Shown here piece after piece: positions 46,592 to 55,043 of a stretch of DNA of 64,000 nt; the stretch's first letter is position 1; the number at the start of each line of letters is the position of its first letter. Below the pieces are notes generated by a model. That model did no database searches. It saw nothing but the letters and a program-made list of their open reading frames with translations, and had not been told where the DNA came from. A program made the position numbers and the translations under genes. The stretch comes from Ectobacillus funiculus (GTDB lineage: Bacteria; Bacillota; Bacilli; Bacillales; Bacillaceae_G). The stretch lies in assembly GCF_004138295.1 (NCBI RefSeq), contig NZ_SCFM01000004.1, positions 544,181 through 608,180 on the forward strand, read 5' to 3'.

Positions 46592-46619
46592 TATTATATG
46601 GACATTTATCCAAGAATGT
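46592..46619 (-). promoter_or_regulatory. Sigma-K promoter of the gerP operon
   Basis: On the minus strand CATATAATA (plus 46592-46600) fits the sigma-K -10 CATAnnnTA, with AC exactly 17 bp upstream (plus 46618-46619). In B. subtilis gerP is sigma-K dependent. The gene starts 33 bp downstream. Confidence 0.8.
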
Positions 46620-46639
46620 GTCTAAAAATTTTTTAGATA

Positions 46640-46770
46640 AAAGAAAAATCGCTGATTGACAAGCCGTTAGGCGAAGACAGAGTGTAGCTGCTCTTGTACT
46701 TTGTTCCTAAAACTTTCTAATACGTCGAATTCGTCTTTAGCGGGAAATTTATACTTTCTTACAATGTAAC
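46640..46770 (-). repeat. Structured repeat, copy R11 (minus orientation)
   Basis: One of the few minus-strand copies. It lies just upstream of the gerP promoter and ends within a few bases of the yisI terminator. P2 AAATTTCCC / AGAAAGTTT is eroded; the 3' end (ATCAGCGATTTTTCT) is degraded. Confidence 0.85.
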
Positions 46771-46771
46771 A

Positions 46772-46799
46772 AAAAGACATGCCCCACGGGGGCATGTCC
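46772..46799 (-). terminator. Terminator of yisI
   Basis: GACATGCCCC / GGGGCATGTC; on the minus strand it is followed by TTTTTG. Confidence 0.88.
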
Positions 46800-46807
46800 T
46801 GTATTTG

Positions 46808-46966
46808 TTAGTTCCCTAACTTGCGGCTGCATTGCAAAAACAGAAGTATGTTTAATAGCTTGTCCAGCTCCTGGCTGCAATGTACCGTTTTTTTTGCGGT
46901 AATTCCATACCTTTGTACAAAATACTTCATTTCTTCTCGTTTCTTTTCGATTGCTTGTTCAAACAT
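46808..46966 (-). CDS. yisI: Spo0E family aspartyl-phosphate phosphatase (YisI-like)
   Basis: A 52-residue protein from ATG 46966 with the Spo0E signature SQELDKLL, which dephosphorylates Spo0A-P. B. subtilis yisI is also next to gerPA. GGAG lies 8 nt before this ATG; an upstream ATG at 47035 would add 23 residues not typical of the family. Confidence 0.82.
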   Translation of the reverse strand: MFEQAIEKKREEMKYFVQRYGITAKKTVHCSQELDKLLNILLFLQCSRKLGN

Positions 46967-47218
46967 AGCCTCTGCTCCGTCTCTATCAGTTTTCACAACA
47001 ACTGCCACAATCTGTATGTAACTCATATTATACAAAAGTACTATAAAAAAGAAATGGTTTCGATAAAAGAAGAGGGAATTCTACACTTTACTCCAATGTA
47101 TGGTGATATTGGAATTGAGAAAAGTTGAAGTTTGTAATTTTTCGCCGAAAGAAGAAGGAATTTCTCTGCTCTTTTTCGAATGTAATGTGTGGTAAAGTTT
47201 TAGATGGGGTGTGAAGGG

Positions 47219-48121
47219 ATGAAGTTCGTAACGGCAAAGAGAGAGGAAAAAGTATTTGTTGGTGTTGTGGATGAGCGATCCGCGTCTGTTTTACACCTGC
47301 GTGAGGCACAGAAAGCGATGATAGGAAAGGCGATAATTCCTATTACAATGATTGAGTGTATGGAGCAGGGAGAGCTGTTCCTCCAGCAAGTATCAGATGT
47401 TGTGAAATGGGCAAGAGAGCAGGGGCAGGCACCAGGTTTATATCCAATATCTGATGTGAAGCTGCTTGCACCCATTCCAAGACCAAGAAAAAATGTGATG
47501 TGCATAGGGAAAAACTATAGTGAACACGTAATTGAGATGGGTGGGAAAGAGGATATTCCAGAATATCCGCTCTTTTTTACGAAAGCTCCCACAACTGTCA
47601 TTGGTCAGGATGAGCTCATACACAGTTATCCGAATATCACCAATGAGTTAGATTATGAAGGAGAGCTGGCTGTTGTAATCGGGAAAAAAGGGAAAGCTAT
47701 TTCTCCAGAGAGTGCATTTGATTATGTGTTCGGATATACGATTATTAATGATATTACAGCTCGTGATATTCAAAGCCGGCATAAACAGTTTTTCCTTGGC
47801 AAAAGCTTCGATACCTTTTGTCCAACGGGACCGTTCCTTGTTCATGCATCAGCCATTAATCAGCCGAGCTGTTTAGAAATTGAGACGAGGGTAAACGGTG
47901 AAGTACGTCAATCGTCCAATACATCCAATATGATTTTTGATATTCCAACTATTATCTCTGTTTTAAGTCAAGGTATGACATTAGAACCAGGAGATATTAT
48001 TGCAACTGGTACACCGGCAGGAGTTGCGAAGGGAATGAAGGAACCTGGCTTTCTGAAGCAAGGGGATGTTGTTGAGGTTACAGTTGAAGGTATAGGTACT
48101 CTTCGTAATACGGTGAAATAA
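47219..48121 (+). CDS. yisK: Fumarylacetoacetate hydrolase family protein YisK
   Basis: A 300-residue FAH-domain protein. CIGKNYSEHVIEMG, DYEGELAVVIGK, NDITARDIQSRHKQFFLGKS and TGTPAGVAKGM are family segments; metal-binding glutamates lie in ELAVVIG. YisK in B. subtilis has oxaloacetate decarboxylase activity and interacts with the cytoskeletal protein Mbl. ATG 47219 follows GTGAAGGG; an upstream ATG at 47204 is less likely. Confidence 0.88.
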   Translation: MKFVTAKREEKVFVGVVDERSASVLHLREAQKAMIGKAIIPITMIECMEQGELFLQQVSDVVKWAREQGQAPGLYPISDVKLLAPIPRPRKNVMCIGKNYSEHVIEMGGKEDIPEYPLFFTKAPTTVIGQDELIHSYPNITNELDYEGELAVVIGKKGKAISPESAFDYVFGYTIINDITARDIQSRHKQFFLGKSFDTFCPTGPFLVHASAINQPSCLEIETRVNGEVRQSSNTSNMIFDIPTIISVLSQGMTLEPGDIIATGTPAGVAKGMKEPGFLKQGDVVEVTVEGIGTLRNTVK

Positions 48122-48249
48122 ACAAACGACGACCTTATCAACACAGCCTTGTTTGATTTTGGCAACATTGTTTTACCATAATACGGACGTAGCTTTTCTT
48201 TGATAAAACCAAAACAAATGGGATCTATCTGAAAATTGGTATTTTCTTA

Positions 48250-48301
48250 CAACTTTAAAAACCTGTGGAGAAGACATTCTCCACAGGCTTTTAAAGTTGT
48301 A
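48250..48301. terminator. Strong terminator of yisK
   Basis: ACAACTTTAAAA-CCTGTGGAGAA with a near-perfect complement makes a hairpin of about 24 bp. The following 48302-48780 is gene-free and AT-rich; I see no clear signals. Confidence 0.88.
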
Positions 48302-48795
48302 GAAAGATTTCTGCACATGAGAAGGTGTTTTCTTACAGTTCTATTAGTTTATTCGTTGGACAAACAAAGATATCAGTGTTATTATTAGTTTACGAACTCC
48401 GTATGTTCTACACAGAAAAATCCTTTTCTTGACGTTAGGGAAGTAATACTGAGAAAATATACTTTTTTCATCTTCTATAAGAAATTTTCTTACAGAAGAC
48501 CACCGTATATTGCAACTTAAAATAAAATTGACTGTAAGAATTTTTAAAATTCCCTGGTAAATGTAACAAAATGCTGCGTGTTTTATTAACAATAACAGTG
48601 TAAAATATCGATTAATAATGTAAATTAAAAAATGTGTTGGAGATGATCATGCTCCAGCACGTTTTTCAATTAATAGAATTAAAAGGTCTAGTTTATTATA
48701 AACTAATACGTTTATAATATCTCATTCCAGAGAACCATCATAACTTGTAGAATATAGCAATCTGAAATAACTTACTTCCGGGATGGGTGATCGTT

Positions 48796-50541
48796 ATGTT
48801 AGGGACAAGATTTAAGAAATATAATACGCTGCGTAACCAAATATTAGCGATTTATTTAGTCGTAATGATGATAGTCTTGTCAATCGTGGGCAGTTTGATG
48901 TTCAATCAGCTTGGAGCCCTGATGAGAAACAATGCAGAAAAGCAAATGCAGCAAACAGCTGTTGAAGCGAACGGTAGAATGGAAACGCTTTATAAACAAA
49001 TTGATACATTAACAAATCAGGTAGCTACAAACAATACAGTTCAACAGTTACTGACTGATGTCGTGGATGGAAAGAGTGTAAGTGTGCCGCAGAGGGAATC
49101 GCTAATTAGGGTGATTAATAATTTTCATGCTTATTCCAATGCAATTTCTTCATTTAATTTATACACTGTTAATGGAGAAAGAATCTATCCATCTGACAAT
49201 GTGAATATTTTTGAAAAGGTAGACCCGGTGTGGATACAGAAGGCAAATCGGGAAAAGGGCAGGCTCGTATGGATTGGGAATGACCCAAATGATCGGGAGT
49301 ATTCGTTTGCTATCCGTAAAGTAACCTTAATGGAGCGCTCTTTTTCAGGCGGCGGTTATTTATTGGTTCGGATTAATAATAGTTATTTTCAAGTGAAGGA
49401 TAACAGTCTGGATCATAAAGCAAAGGAATATATGATGTTGTTAGATCGGGATTATAGTGCGATAACCTCAAATTATAAAGGGAATACACAACAAATTTTA
49501 AAAGAAGATACAAAAAATGTTGTAATAAATCAGACGAAATATTTAATTGTAAAAGAGAAGTCCGATGTGACGGGCTGGACTCTTGTCATTCTTAAGCCTG
49601 TGAGTCTTTTGATGGAAGGGGTATCAGTTGTTCGCACATCCATCCTGATTTCAGGAGCTATTGGATTTATTATTTTTCTGATATCTTCTATATTCCTATC
49701 AACGATAATTACCCGACCTATTATTAAACTAACCAATACAATGAAAAATGCCAAGATGGATGAGTTAAAACCGAATCCACATATTTCATCAATTAATGAA
49801 ATTGTTGACTTAAATAATACGTATAACCAGATGGTAGAAAATACAAATCATTTAATCCAGCAGGTGTACGAAAAAGAATTACTTCATAGCCGTGCGGAGC
49901 TAAAAGCATTACAGGCACAAATTGATCCGCATTTTCTGTATAACACCTTGAATGCTTTGTATTGGTCCTTAGAAGACAAAGGAGAGGAAGAACTTGCGAA
50001 CCAGGTAATCGCAATGTCAGAGTTTTTCCGTTATACCATCGGCAAAACAGGCAAGGAAAAAGATCCAGTAACAATTCGTGAGGCTCTTGAGCATATTGAA
50101 CGGTATTTACAGATTATGAAAATGAGGATGGGCGATAGGCTGCTTTGGGATGTATCGGTACAGGAGGATTGTCTAGATACAAAAATTCCTAAATTAATTA
50201 TTCAGCCATTGGTGGAAAATGCAATTTTGCACGGAATCGGGAACCAGCGGAAGCAGGGGGCAGTGTCTATAAAAGTCAAAAAAGTGGAAAATTCTCCAAA
50301 TCTAGTTATAACCGTAAGCGATAACGGGGTTGGAATTGATCAAGAAACTCTTTGTGCTATAAATGAATCTATCGAAAGGGGAGATGTCGCCTCGTCTAAA
50401 GGGATGGGGATAGGACTGGCTAATGTCAATAAAAGACTCAGCTTGTTTTATGAGAAGCAGAGTTTAGCTACCCTAACAGTGAAAAGTGACCAAGGCAAAG
50501 GTACAGAAGTGACATTTGAGATACCCAGCAAAGGAGCTTGA
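48796..50541 (+). CDS. YesM-type sensor histidine kinase
   Basis: A 581-residue membrane kinase: transmembrane helix at ~15-38, an extracellular sensor domain to ~285, second helix ~288-308, HAMP, then the His_kinase (PF06580) domain with IDPHFLYNTLNALYW (phosphoacceptor histidine) and HATPase motifs NAILHGIG, DNGVGI and GMGIGLANV. It pairs with the response regulator 5 bp downstream. The neighbourhood, ABC importer plus GH52 enzyme, points to sensing of xylo-oligosaccharides. ATG 48796 is preferred to GTG 48787. Confidence 0.88.
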   Translation: MLGTRFKKYNTLRNQILAIYLVVMMIVLSIVGSLMFNQLGALMRNNAEKQMQQTAVEANGRMETLYKQIDTLTNQVATNNTVQQLLTDVVDGKSVSVPQRESLIRVINNFHAYSNAISSFNLYTVNGERIYPSDNVNIFEKVDPVWIQKANREKGRLVWIGNDPNDREYSFAIRKVTLMERSFSGGGYLLVRINNSYFQVKDNSLDHKAKEYMMLLDRDYSAITSNYKGNTQQILKEDTKNVVINQTKYLIVKEKSDVTGWTLVILKPVSLLMEGVSVVRTSILISGAIGFIIFLISSIFLSTIITRPIIKLTNTMKNAKMDELKPNPHISSINEIVDLNNTYNQMVENTNHLIQQVYEKELLHSRAELKALQAQIDPHFLYNTLNALYWSLEDKGEEELANQVIAMSEFFRYTIGKTGKEKDPVTIREALEHIERYLQIMKMRMGDRLLWDVSVQEDCLDTKIPKLIIQPLVENAILHGIGNQRKQGAVSIKVKKVENSPNLVITVSDNGVGIDQETLCAINESIERGDVASSKGMGIGLANVNKRLSLFYEKQSLATLTVKSDQGKGTEVTFEIPSKGA

Positions 50542-50546
50542 TTAGT

Positions 50547-51335
50547 ATGGAAACTAAAACGATTTTAATTGTTGATGATGAGCAGATTACTAGGCAGGGA
50601 TTGAAAAAAACACTGGAGAGATGGTCGCAGGGTAAATATGAGGTGCTAAGTGCTGCAGATGGTGATGAAGCCTTAGAAGTATTCCAAAAAACAAAGGTTC
50701 ATTTGCTAATTACAGATGTAAATATGCCTGAGATGACAGGATTAGCATTGTTAAAAGCCGTAAAGGAGAAAGGGAATAAGCCTGTCGTTATTATTGTTTC
50801 AGGCTATCCTAATTTTGAATATGCCCAGGAAGCAATTCGTCTGGGAGTGATTAATTATTTACTTAAACCAGTGAGCAAGCAAAAGCTGATTGAGGCTGTA
50901 GAACAAGCTTTGGAAACGGAGGCAAGCATCGAAAGGGCAGATTACATCGAAAAGGTGGCGGATCCAAAGCTTCTTAATATTGAAAGCAGCCAAACCTCCA
51001 AATCTCCTATCAAGGAGGCTCTTCAATACGTCAATAACAACCTTAGCCGGCAGATCAGCTTAAAGGATGTAGCAGGTACGGTTCATTTAAACCCAAGCTA
51101 CTTTAGCGTACTCTTTAAGGAACAGACCCGCTTAACATTTAGTGAATATTTAACGAGAAAAAGGCTGCAGACCGCTAAAAAACTATTGCTAACCACAAAT
51201 TTACCGATAGAAGAAGTTGCACAGGAGACAGGATATCAGACAGCTAAATATTTTATTAAACTATTTAAAGAATATGAAGGCATTACACCGAGCAAATACA
51301 GAAAGATGGCTGAACTGGAGGATTCGGCTATCTAA
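50547..51335 (+). CDS. YesN-type response regulator, AraC family
   Basis: A 262-residue protein: receiver domain with phosphoacceptor aspartate in LLITDVNMPEMTG (~residue 53) and a lysine in LLKPVSKQKL, followed by an AraC/XylS DNA-binding domain (~155-260; LKDVAGTVHLNPSYFSVLF). ATG 50547 follows AAAGGAGCTTG; it probably activates the ABC operon downstream. Stop overlaps the first unit of a triplicated leader. Confidence 0.88.
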   Translation: METKTILIVDDEQITRQGLKKTLERWSQGKYEVLSAADGDEALEVFQKTKVHLLITDVNMPEMTGLALLKAVKEKGNKPVVIIVSGYPNFEYAQEAIRLGVINYLLKPVSKQKLIEAVEQALETEASIERADYIEKVADPKLLNIESSQTSKSPIKEALQYVNNNLSRQISLKDVAGTVHLNPSYFSVLFKEQTRLTFSEYLTRKRLQTAKKLLLTTNLPIEEVAQETGYQTAKYFIKLFKEYEGITPSKYRKMAELEDSAI

Positions 51336-51357
51336 AAATAGTAGTATTTTTTCCAAT

Positions 51358-51381
51358 CGCGGTTAGATAACCGCTTTTTTT
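51358..51381 (+). terminator. Terminator of the response regulator gene
   Basis: GCGGTTA / TAACCGC with a 2-nt loop and a T-run. It is unit 1's intact version of the hairpin degraded in units 2 and 3. Confidence 0.85.
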
Positions 51382-51504
51382 ACACTTTAAGAAAGTATAA
51401 ATTTCTAGCTAGAAGACAATTCGGCGTTAGGAATACAGTATAAGCAGGGCTACGCCCCTGTCTTCACCCAAGAGCAAGGCTCGTCAATCGGCGGGCTTTC
51501 TTTA
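51381..51504 (+). repeat. Structured repeat, copy R12
   Basis: Inserted in unit 1 of the triplicated leader, so its borders can be read against empty units 2 and 3: the element spans TACACTTTAAG to GGCGGGCTTTCTTTA. It lacks about 14 bp centrally (GTAGTTGGAAATTT segment). Confidence 0.88.
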
Positions 51505-51807
51505 ATACTAGCATGTAATTATAAGACAAAAATAAGTAGAGGATCGGAATGCACAAAAGAAAGCGCATACATTCAACTAAAAATAGTGGCATTTTTCCCA
51601 ATCGTAGTTATCTAACCGCTTCTTTTGTTAGGTGTTAGAATGTAATTGTAAAGCAAAACATAAATAAGGGGGATTGGGAACAGATAGGAAAGCGCATACA
51701 TTCAACTAAAAATAGTAGCATTTTTCCCAACCGTAGTTATCTAACCGCTTCTTTTGTTAGATGCTAGAATGTAATTGTAAAACAGAACATAAATAGGGGG
51801 ATTGGAA

Positions 51808-53121
51808 ATGTTTAAGAAAGCGTATACAATGTTGCTTGCTTTTGTGTTATTGCTTACAGTTATACTCACTGGCTGTTCAGGCAATTCAGAAGAGGCCTCT
51901 GGAGAAAGCGGTTCCAAGAAAACGATAAAATTCATGCACCTTTGGCCGCAGGGAAGCTCCAAACAGCAAAACATGATTGTAACTGATATCATTAAACAAT
52001 TTGAAGCAGAACACAAAGATGTGAAAGTTGAGGTAGAGGTTCTTGAGAACGAGCAGTATAAAAACAAAATCAAGGTTCTTTCTTCCTCTAATGAATTACC
52101 GGATGTAGGATTTACTTGGGCAGCAGGCTATATGAAGCCATTCGTAGAAGGTAAGTTGTTTGCATCACTTGATGATGTTTTACAGGATGGTCTGCAGGAT
52201 TCCTTCATAAAAGGTACAACTGAAGCTTATGCAACTAATGGAAAAACATACGGCTTACCGCTTGAATTGAACATTGCACCAATTTATTACAACAAACAAA
52301 TTTTTGAAAAATACAATCTAGAAGTACCGAAAACATATAGCGAGTTCCAAAACGTAGTACAAACACTTGAAAAGAATGGTGTTGCTCCAATCGCACTTGG
52401 AAACAAAGACAGATGGACAGGCTCACTATGGTATATGTACTTGGCTGACAGAATTGGCGGACCAGAGGTATTAAACAAGGCGATTAACCGCTCTGGCTCT
52501 TTCGAAGATCCAGCACTTGTTTCTGCTGCTGATGAAGTTCAAAAGCTGGTAAAAGAAAGCGCATTCAACAAAGGCTTTAATGGTCTTTCTAATGACGAAG
52601 GAAAATCTGAGTTCTTAAATGGAAAGGCTGCTATGTATTTAATGGGAACATGGGAGCTGCCAAACTTTACAACAAATGAAGAAATTCCAAAAGATTTCCG
52701 TGATAATGTTGGATTCTTTAAATTCCCTACTGTTGAGGGAGGAAAAGGCGATATCAACAGCTGGGTTGGCGGACCTGGTGTAGGATTATTCGTTGCTGAA
52801 AACTCAAAAGTAAAAGATGAGGCAAAAGAATTTGTTAAGTTCTTTGTTGAAAAGTGGGGAGAACAGTCTGTTGAAAAAGCAGGTGTAATTCCAGCGACAA
52901 AGGTAGATACGACAAAGGTTAAGTTACCTCAGCTATACGTTGATGTGTTGAACGAATTAAATAATGCAAGCAATCTAACATTGTTTGCGGATGTCCAAAT
53001 GAGTGCTTCTGTAGCGGAAACTCATCTAAACCTAATCCAATCGTTGTTTGGCGAGGAAGTGAAACCAAGCGACTTTGCTAAGAAACATGAGGAAGCACTG
53101 AAGAAGGAAGAAGGGAAATAA
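51808..53121 (+). CDS. Sugar-binding lipoprotein (family 1), xylo-oligosaccharide-type
   Basis: A 437-residue ABC solute-binding protein. Signal peptide with lipobox ILTGC (cysteine ~residue 22), then a family 1 binding fold (KTIKFMHLWPQGSSK). ATG 51808 has AGGGGG 7 nt upstream; the TTG at 51802 is unneeded. First gene of the transport operon; similar in order to G. stearothermophilus xynEFG. Substrate is inferred from neighbours. Confidence 0.88.
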   Translation: MFKKAYTMLLAFVLLLTVILTGCSGNSEEASGESGSKKTIKFMHLWPQGSSKQQNMIVTDIIKQFEAEHKDVKVEVEVLENEQYKNKIKVLSSSNELPDVGFTWAAGYMKPFVEGKLFASLDDVLQDGLQDSFIKGTTEAYATNGKTYGLPLELNIAPIYYNKQIFEKYNLEVPKTYSEFQNVVQTLEKNGVAPIALGNKDRWTGSLWYMYLADRIGGPEVLNKAINRSGSFEDPALVSAADEVQKLVKESAFNKGFNGLSNDEGKSEFLNGKAAMYLMGTWELPNFTTNEEIPKDFRDNVGFFKFPTVEGGKGDINSWVGGPGVGLFVAENSKVKDEAKEFVKFFVEKWGEQSVEKAGVIPATKVDTTKVKLPQLYVDVLNELNNASNLTLFADVQMSASVAETHLNLIQSLFGEEVKPSDFAKKHEEALKKEEGK

Positions 53122-53141
53122 AAAAATCCCAAATTCTTAGA

Positions 53142-53175
53142 AAAGGACATATCAAATATGATCGATATGTCCTTT
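53142..53175 (+). other. Intercistronic stem-loop after the binding protein gene
   Basis: A perfect 12-bp stem (AAAGGACATATC and its complement, loop of 10 nt) without a T-run. It would be expected to stabilise the upstream message or partly stop transcription, so more binding protein than permease is made. Confidence 0.75.
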
Positions 53176-53208
53176 CCTATCTTTCCTGTTTGAAAGGAGT
53201 GACATGTA

Positions 53209-54084
53209 GTGGATAAAGTTATGTCTAATAAAAAAGTGATTGCTCTTTATATCGCACCTGCATTATTCCTGGTTCTTGCCTTGATTTATGTTCCAATTGT
53301 ACAAACGGGGTATTTTGGAATGACGAAGTGGAATGGGGTTGGGGCGAAGGAATTTATCGGCCTTGAGAATTATATGGCTCTTATCAAAGATCAAATGTTT
53401 TGGAAAACAGCATACCATTCTCTTATGCTCGCTGTATTTTCAGTAATAAGTCTGATTGGCTATCTATTTATTTCCATCATTTTAGCAGGTAAAATCAAAG
53501 GTGCCGATTTGCTCAGAAAAATTTATTTGATTCCAATGCTGCTGGCTTCCGTTGCCATTGCACAGCTTTGGCTTAAAATCTATCATCCGGGCAATGGTAT
53601 CTTAAACACTATTCTAGTTTCTCTAGGAGTCGAAAATCCGCCAGCCTGGTTGGCAGAGCCTGAGCTTGCGCTATATGCCATTGTCGTTCCAATTATTTGG
53701 CAATATGCAGGTTTCTATATATTAATCTATTATGCAGCGTTGAAAAATATTCCTGAATCCTTGCTGGAGGCTGCCAGAATTGACGGTGCAACACCGTGGC
53801 AAATTGCATTAAAAATCAAGCTCCCTTTAATCATGAATGTAATAAAAGTAACGATTGTACTTGCAGTTGTTGGTTCATTGAAATATTTCGATCTAATTTA
53901 TGTTATGACAGATGGAGGACCAAACGGATCAAGTGAGGTTATGGCATCTTACATGTATCATCGAGCATTTAAAGAGTTTGATTTTGGATATGGAAGCGCT
54001 ATTGGTTTCTTCTTGCTCGTAATCTGTCTTGTTGTCACTTGGATCATTCGCAAGTTTACTGCAGCGGATGAAAATGTGTATTAA
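53209..54084 (+). CDS. Sugar ABC transporter permease (MalF/UgpA-like)
   Basis: A 291-residue CUT1 permease with six membrane helices. EAA-motif region LEAARIDGATPWQIALKIKLPL (coupling loop). GTG 53209 follows GAAAGGAGTG. No ATPase gene is present in the operon, as is common for CUT1 systems that share MsmX. Confidence 0.9.
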   Translation: MDKVMSNKKVIALYIAPALFLVLALIYVPIVQTGYFGMTKWNGVGAKEFIGLENYMALIKDQMFWKTAYHSLMLAVFSVISLIGYLFISIILAGKIKGADLLRKIYLIPMLLASVAIAQLWLKIYHPGNGILNTILVSLGVENPPAWLAEPELALYAIVVPIIWQYAGFYILIYYAALKNIPESLLEAARIDGATPWQIALKIKLPLIMNVIKVTIVLAVVGSLKYFDLIYVMTDGGPNGSSEVMASYMYHRAFKEFDFGYGSAIGFFLLVICLVVTWIIRKFTAADENVY

Positions 54085-54102
54085 TAGAGAGGAGGCTTTT
54101 AG

Positions 54103-55005
54103 ATGAATCAGCCTGTTAGAAAAAATGCGGGTCCGGTTATTTTGCCCGAGAAACAAAGCAGTTTCGGTACTCATTCACTCTGGAATCGTACAGCCTATGG
54201 AATTCTATATTTATTTCTAGCGATTGTAGCTGTTTTTCAAATATTTCCTATCATCTGGTTATTCCTTTTTTCCTTAAAGAATAACCAGGAGGTGTTTAAT
54301 ATGTCCCCGTTCGCTTTGCCAGAGCATCCGAAATGGGAGAACTACGCAAAGGTATGGACGGAGGGAAACATCAGCCAGTATTTCATGAATAGTGTTGTTT
54401 ATACAGTTGCAGCTGTCATTCTCACTGTTGTACTAGCAAGCATGGTTACCTTTGCTATTACGAGAATGAACTGGAAGGGCAGTAAATTGGTACTAGGATT
54501 ATTTATGGTTGGGTTAATGATTCCCGTGCATTCAACGCTGATTCCTTTGTTTAGCACATTCACACAATTCAATTTGATTGATAGTCCGTTGTCTGTCATT
54601 TTGTCTTACACTGCTTTTAATCTTCCTATTACAATCATGATTCTGTTAGGCTTTTACGAAGCCCTGCCTCGTGAGGTAGAGGAGGCAGCTGTCATGGACG
54701 GGGCATCCATTAATCATATTTTCTTTAAAATTACACTACCGATGACCTCGCCGGTCATTGCTACGGCAGCTATTATTAACATGATTTATAACTGGAATGA
54801 GTTTGTGTTTGTTAATACATTTATCAGTTCAGATTCGTATAAAACGTTAACAGTTGGTATCCAAAACTTTATTGGGCAGTATACAACAGATTGGGGAGCA
54901 ATCGGCGCCACGCTTGTTATTAGCATTCTGCCAATCTTAATCGCATTCTTTATTTTGAGCAACCGCATTGTGGAAGGAATTGCATCTGGATCTGTAAAGG
55001 GTTAA
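54103..55005 (+). CDS. Sugar ABC transporter permease (MalG/UgpE-like)
   Basis: A 300-residue CUT1 permease with six membrane helices; coupling motif EEAAVMDGASINHIFFKITLP. ATG 54103 follows AGAGAGGAGG. Partner of the previous permease. The ATP-binding subunit must come from elsewhere. Confidence 0.9.
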   Translation: MNQPVRKNAGPVILPEKQSSFGTHSLWNRTAYGILYLFLAIVAVFQIFPIIWLFLFSLKNNQEVFNMSPFALPEHPKWENYAKVWTEGNISQYFMNSVVYTVAAVILTVVLASMVTFAITRMNWKGSKLVLGLFMVGLMIPVHSTLIPLFSTFTQFNLIDSPLSVILSYTAFNLPITIMILLGFYEALPREVEEAAVMDGASINHIFFKITLPMTSPVIATAAIINMIYNWNEFVFVNTFISSDSYKTLTVGIQNFIGQYTTDWGAIGATLVISILPILIAFFILSNRIVEGIASGSVKG

Positions 55006-55043
55006 TTGATAGTTGAAAATTGATGGTAAGAGAGGGAGAGAAG

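Larger units (their letters stand above)
51332..51834. repeat. Triplicated leader region of the sugar-binding protein gene
   Basis: Three units of about 125 bp: 51332-51576 (split by repeat R12), 51577-51705 and 51706-51834. Each contains CTAAAAATAG, a GGTTA/TAACC hairpin, a CTAGAATGTAATTGTAAA-like stretch, a GGGG box and the first codons of the binding protein gene (AAAGCGTATAC). Only unit 3 has the real ATG; units 1 and 2 have degenerate start sequence. Confidence 0.85.

Noticed and set aside
469..51504. The dispersed repeats as a CRISPR array
   Set aside because: Units are about 135 bp, kilobases apart and not regularly spaced; no cas genes are present.
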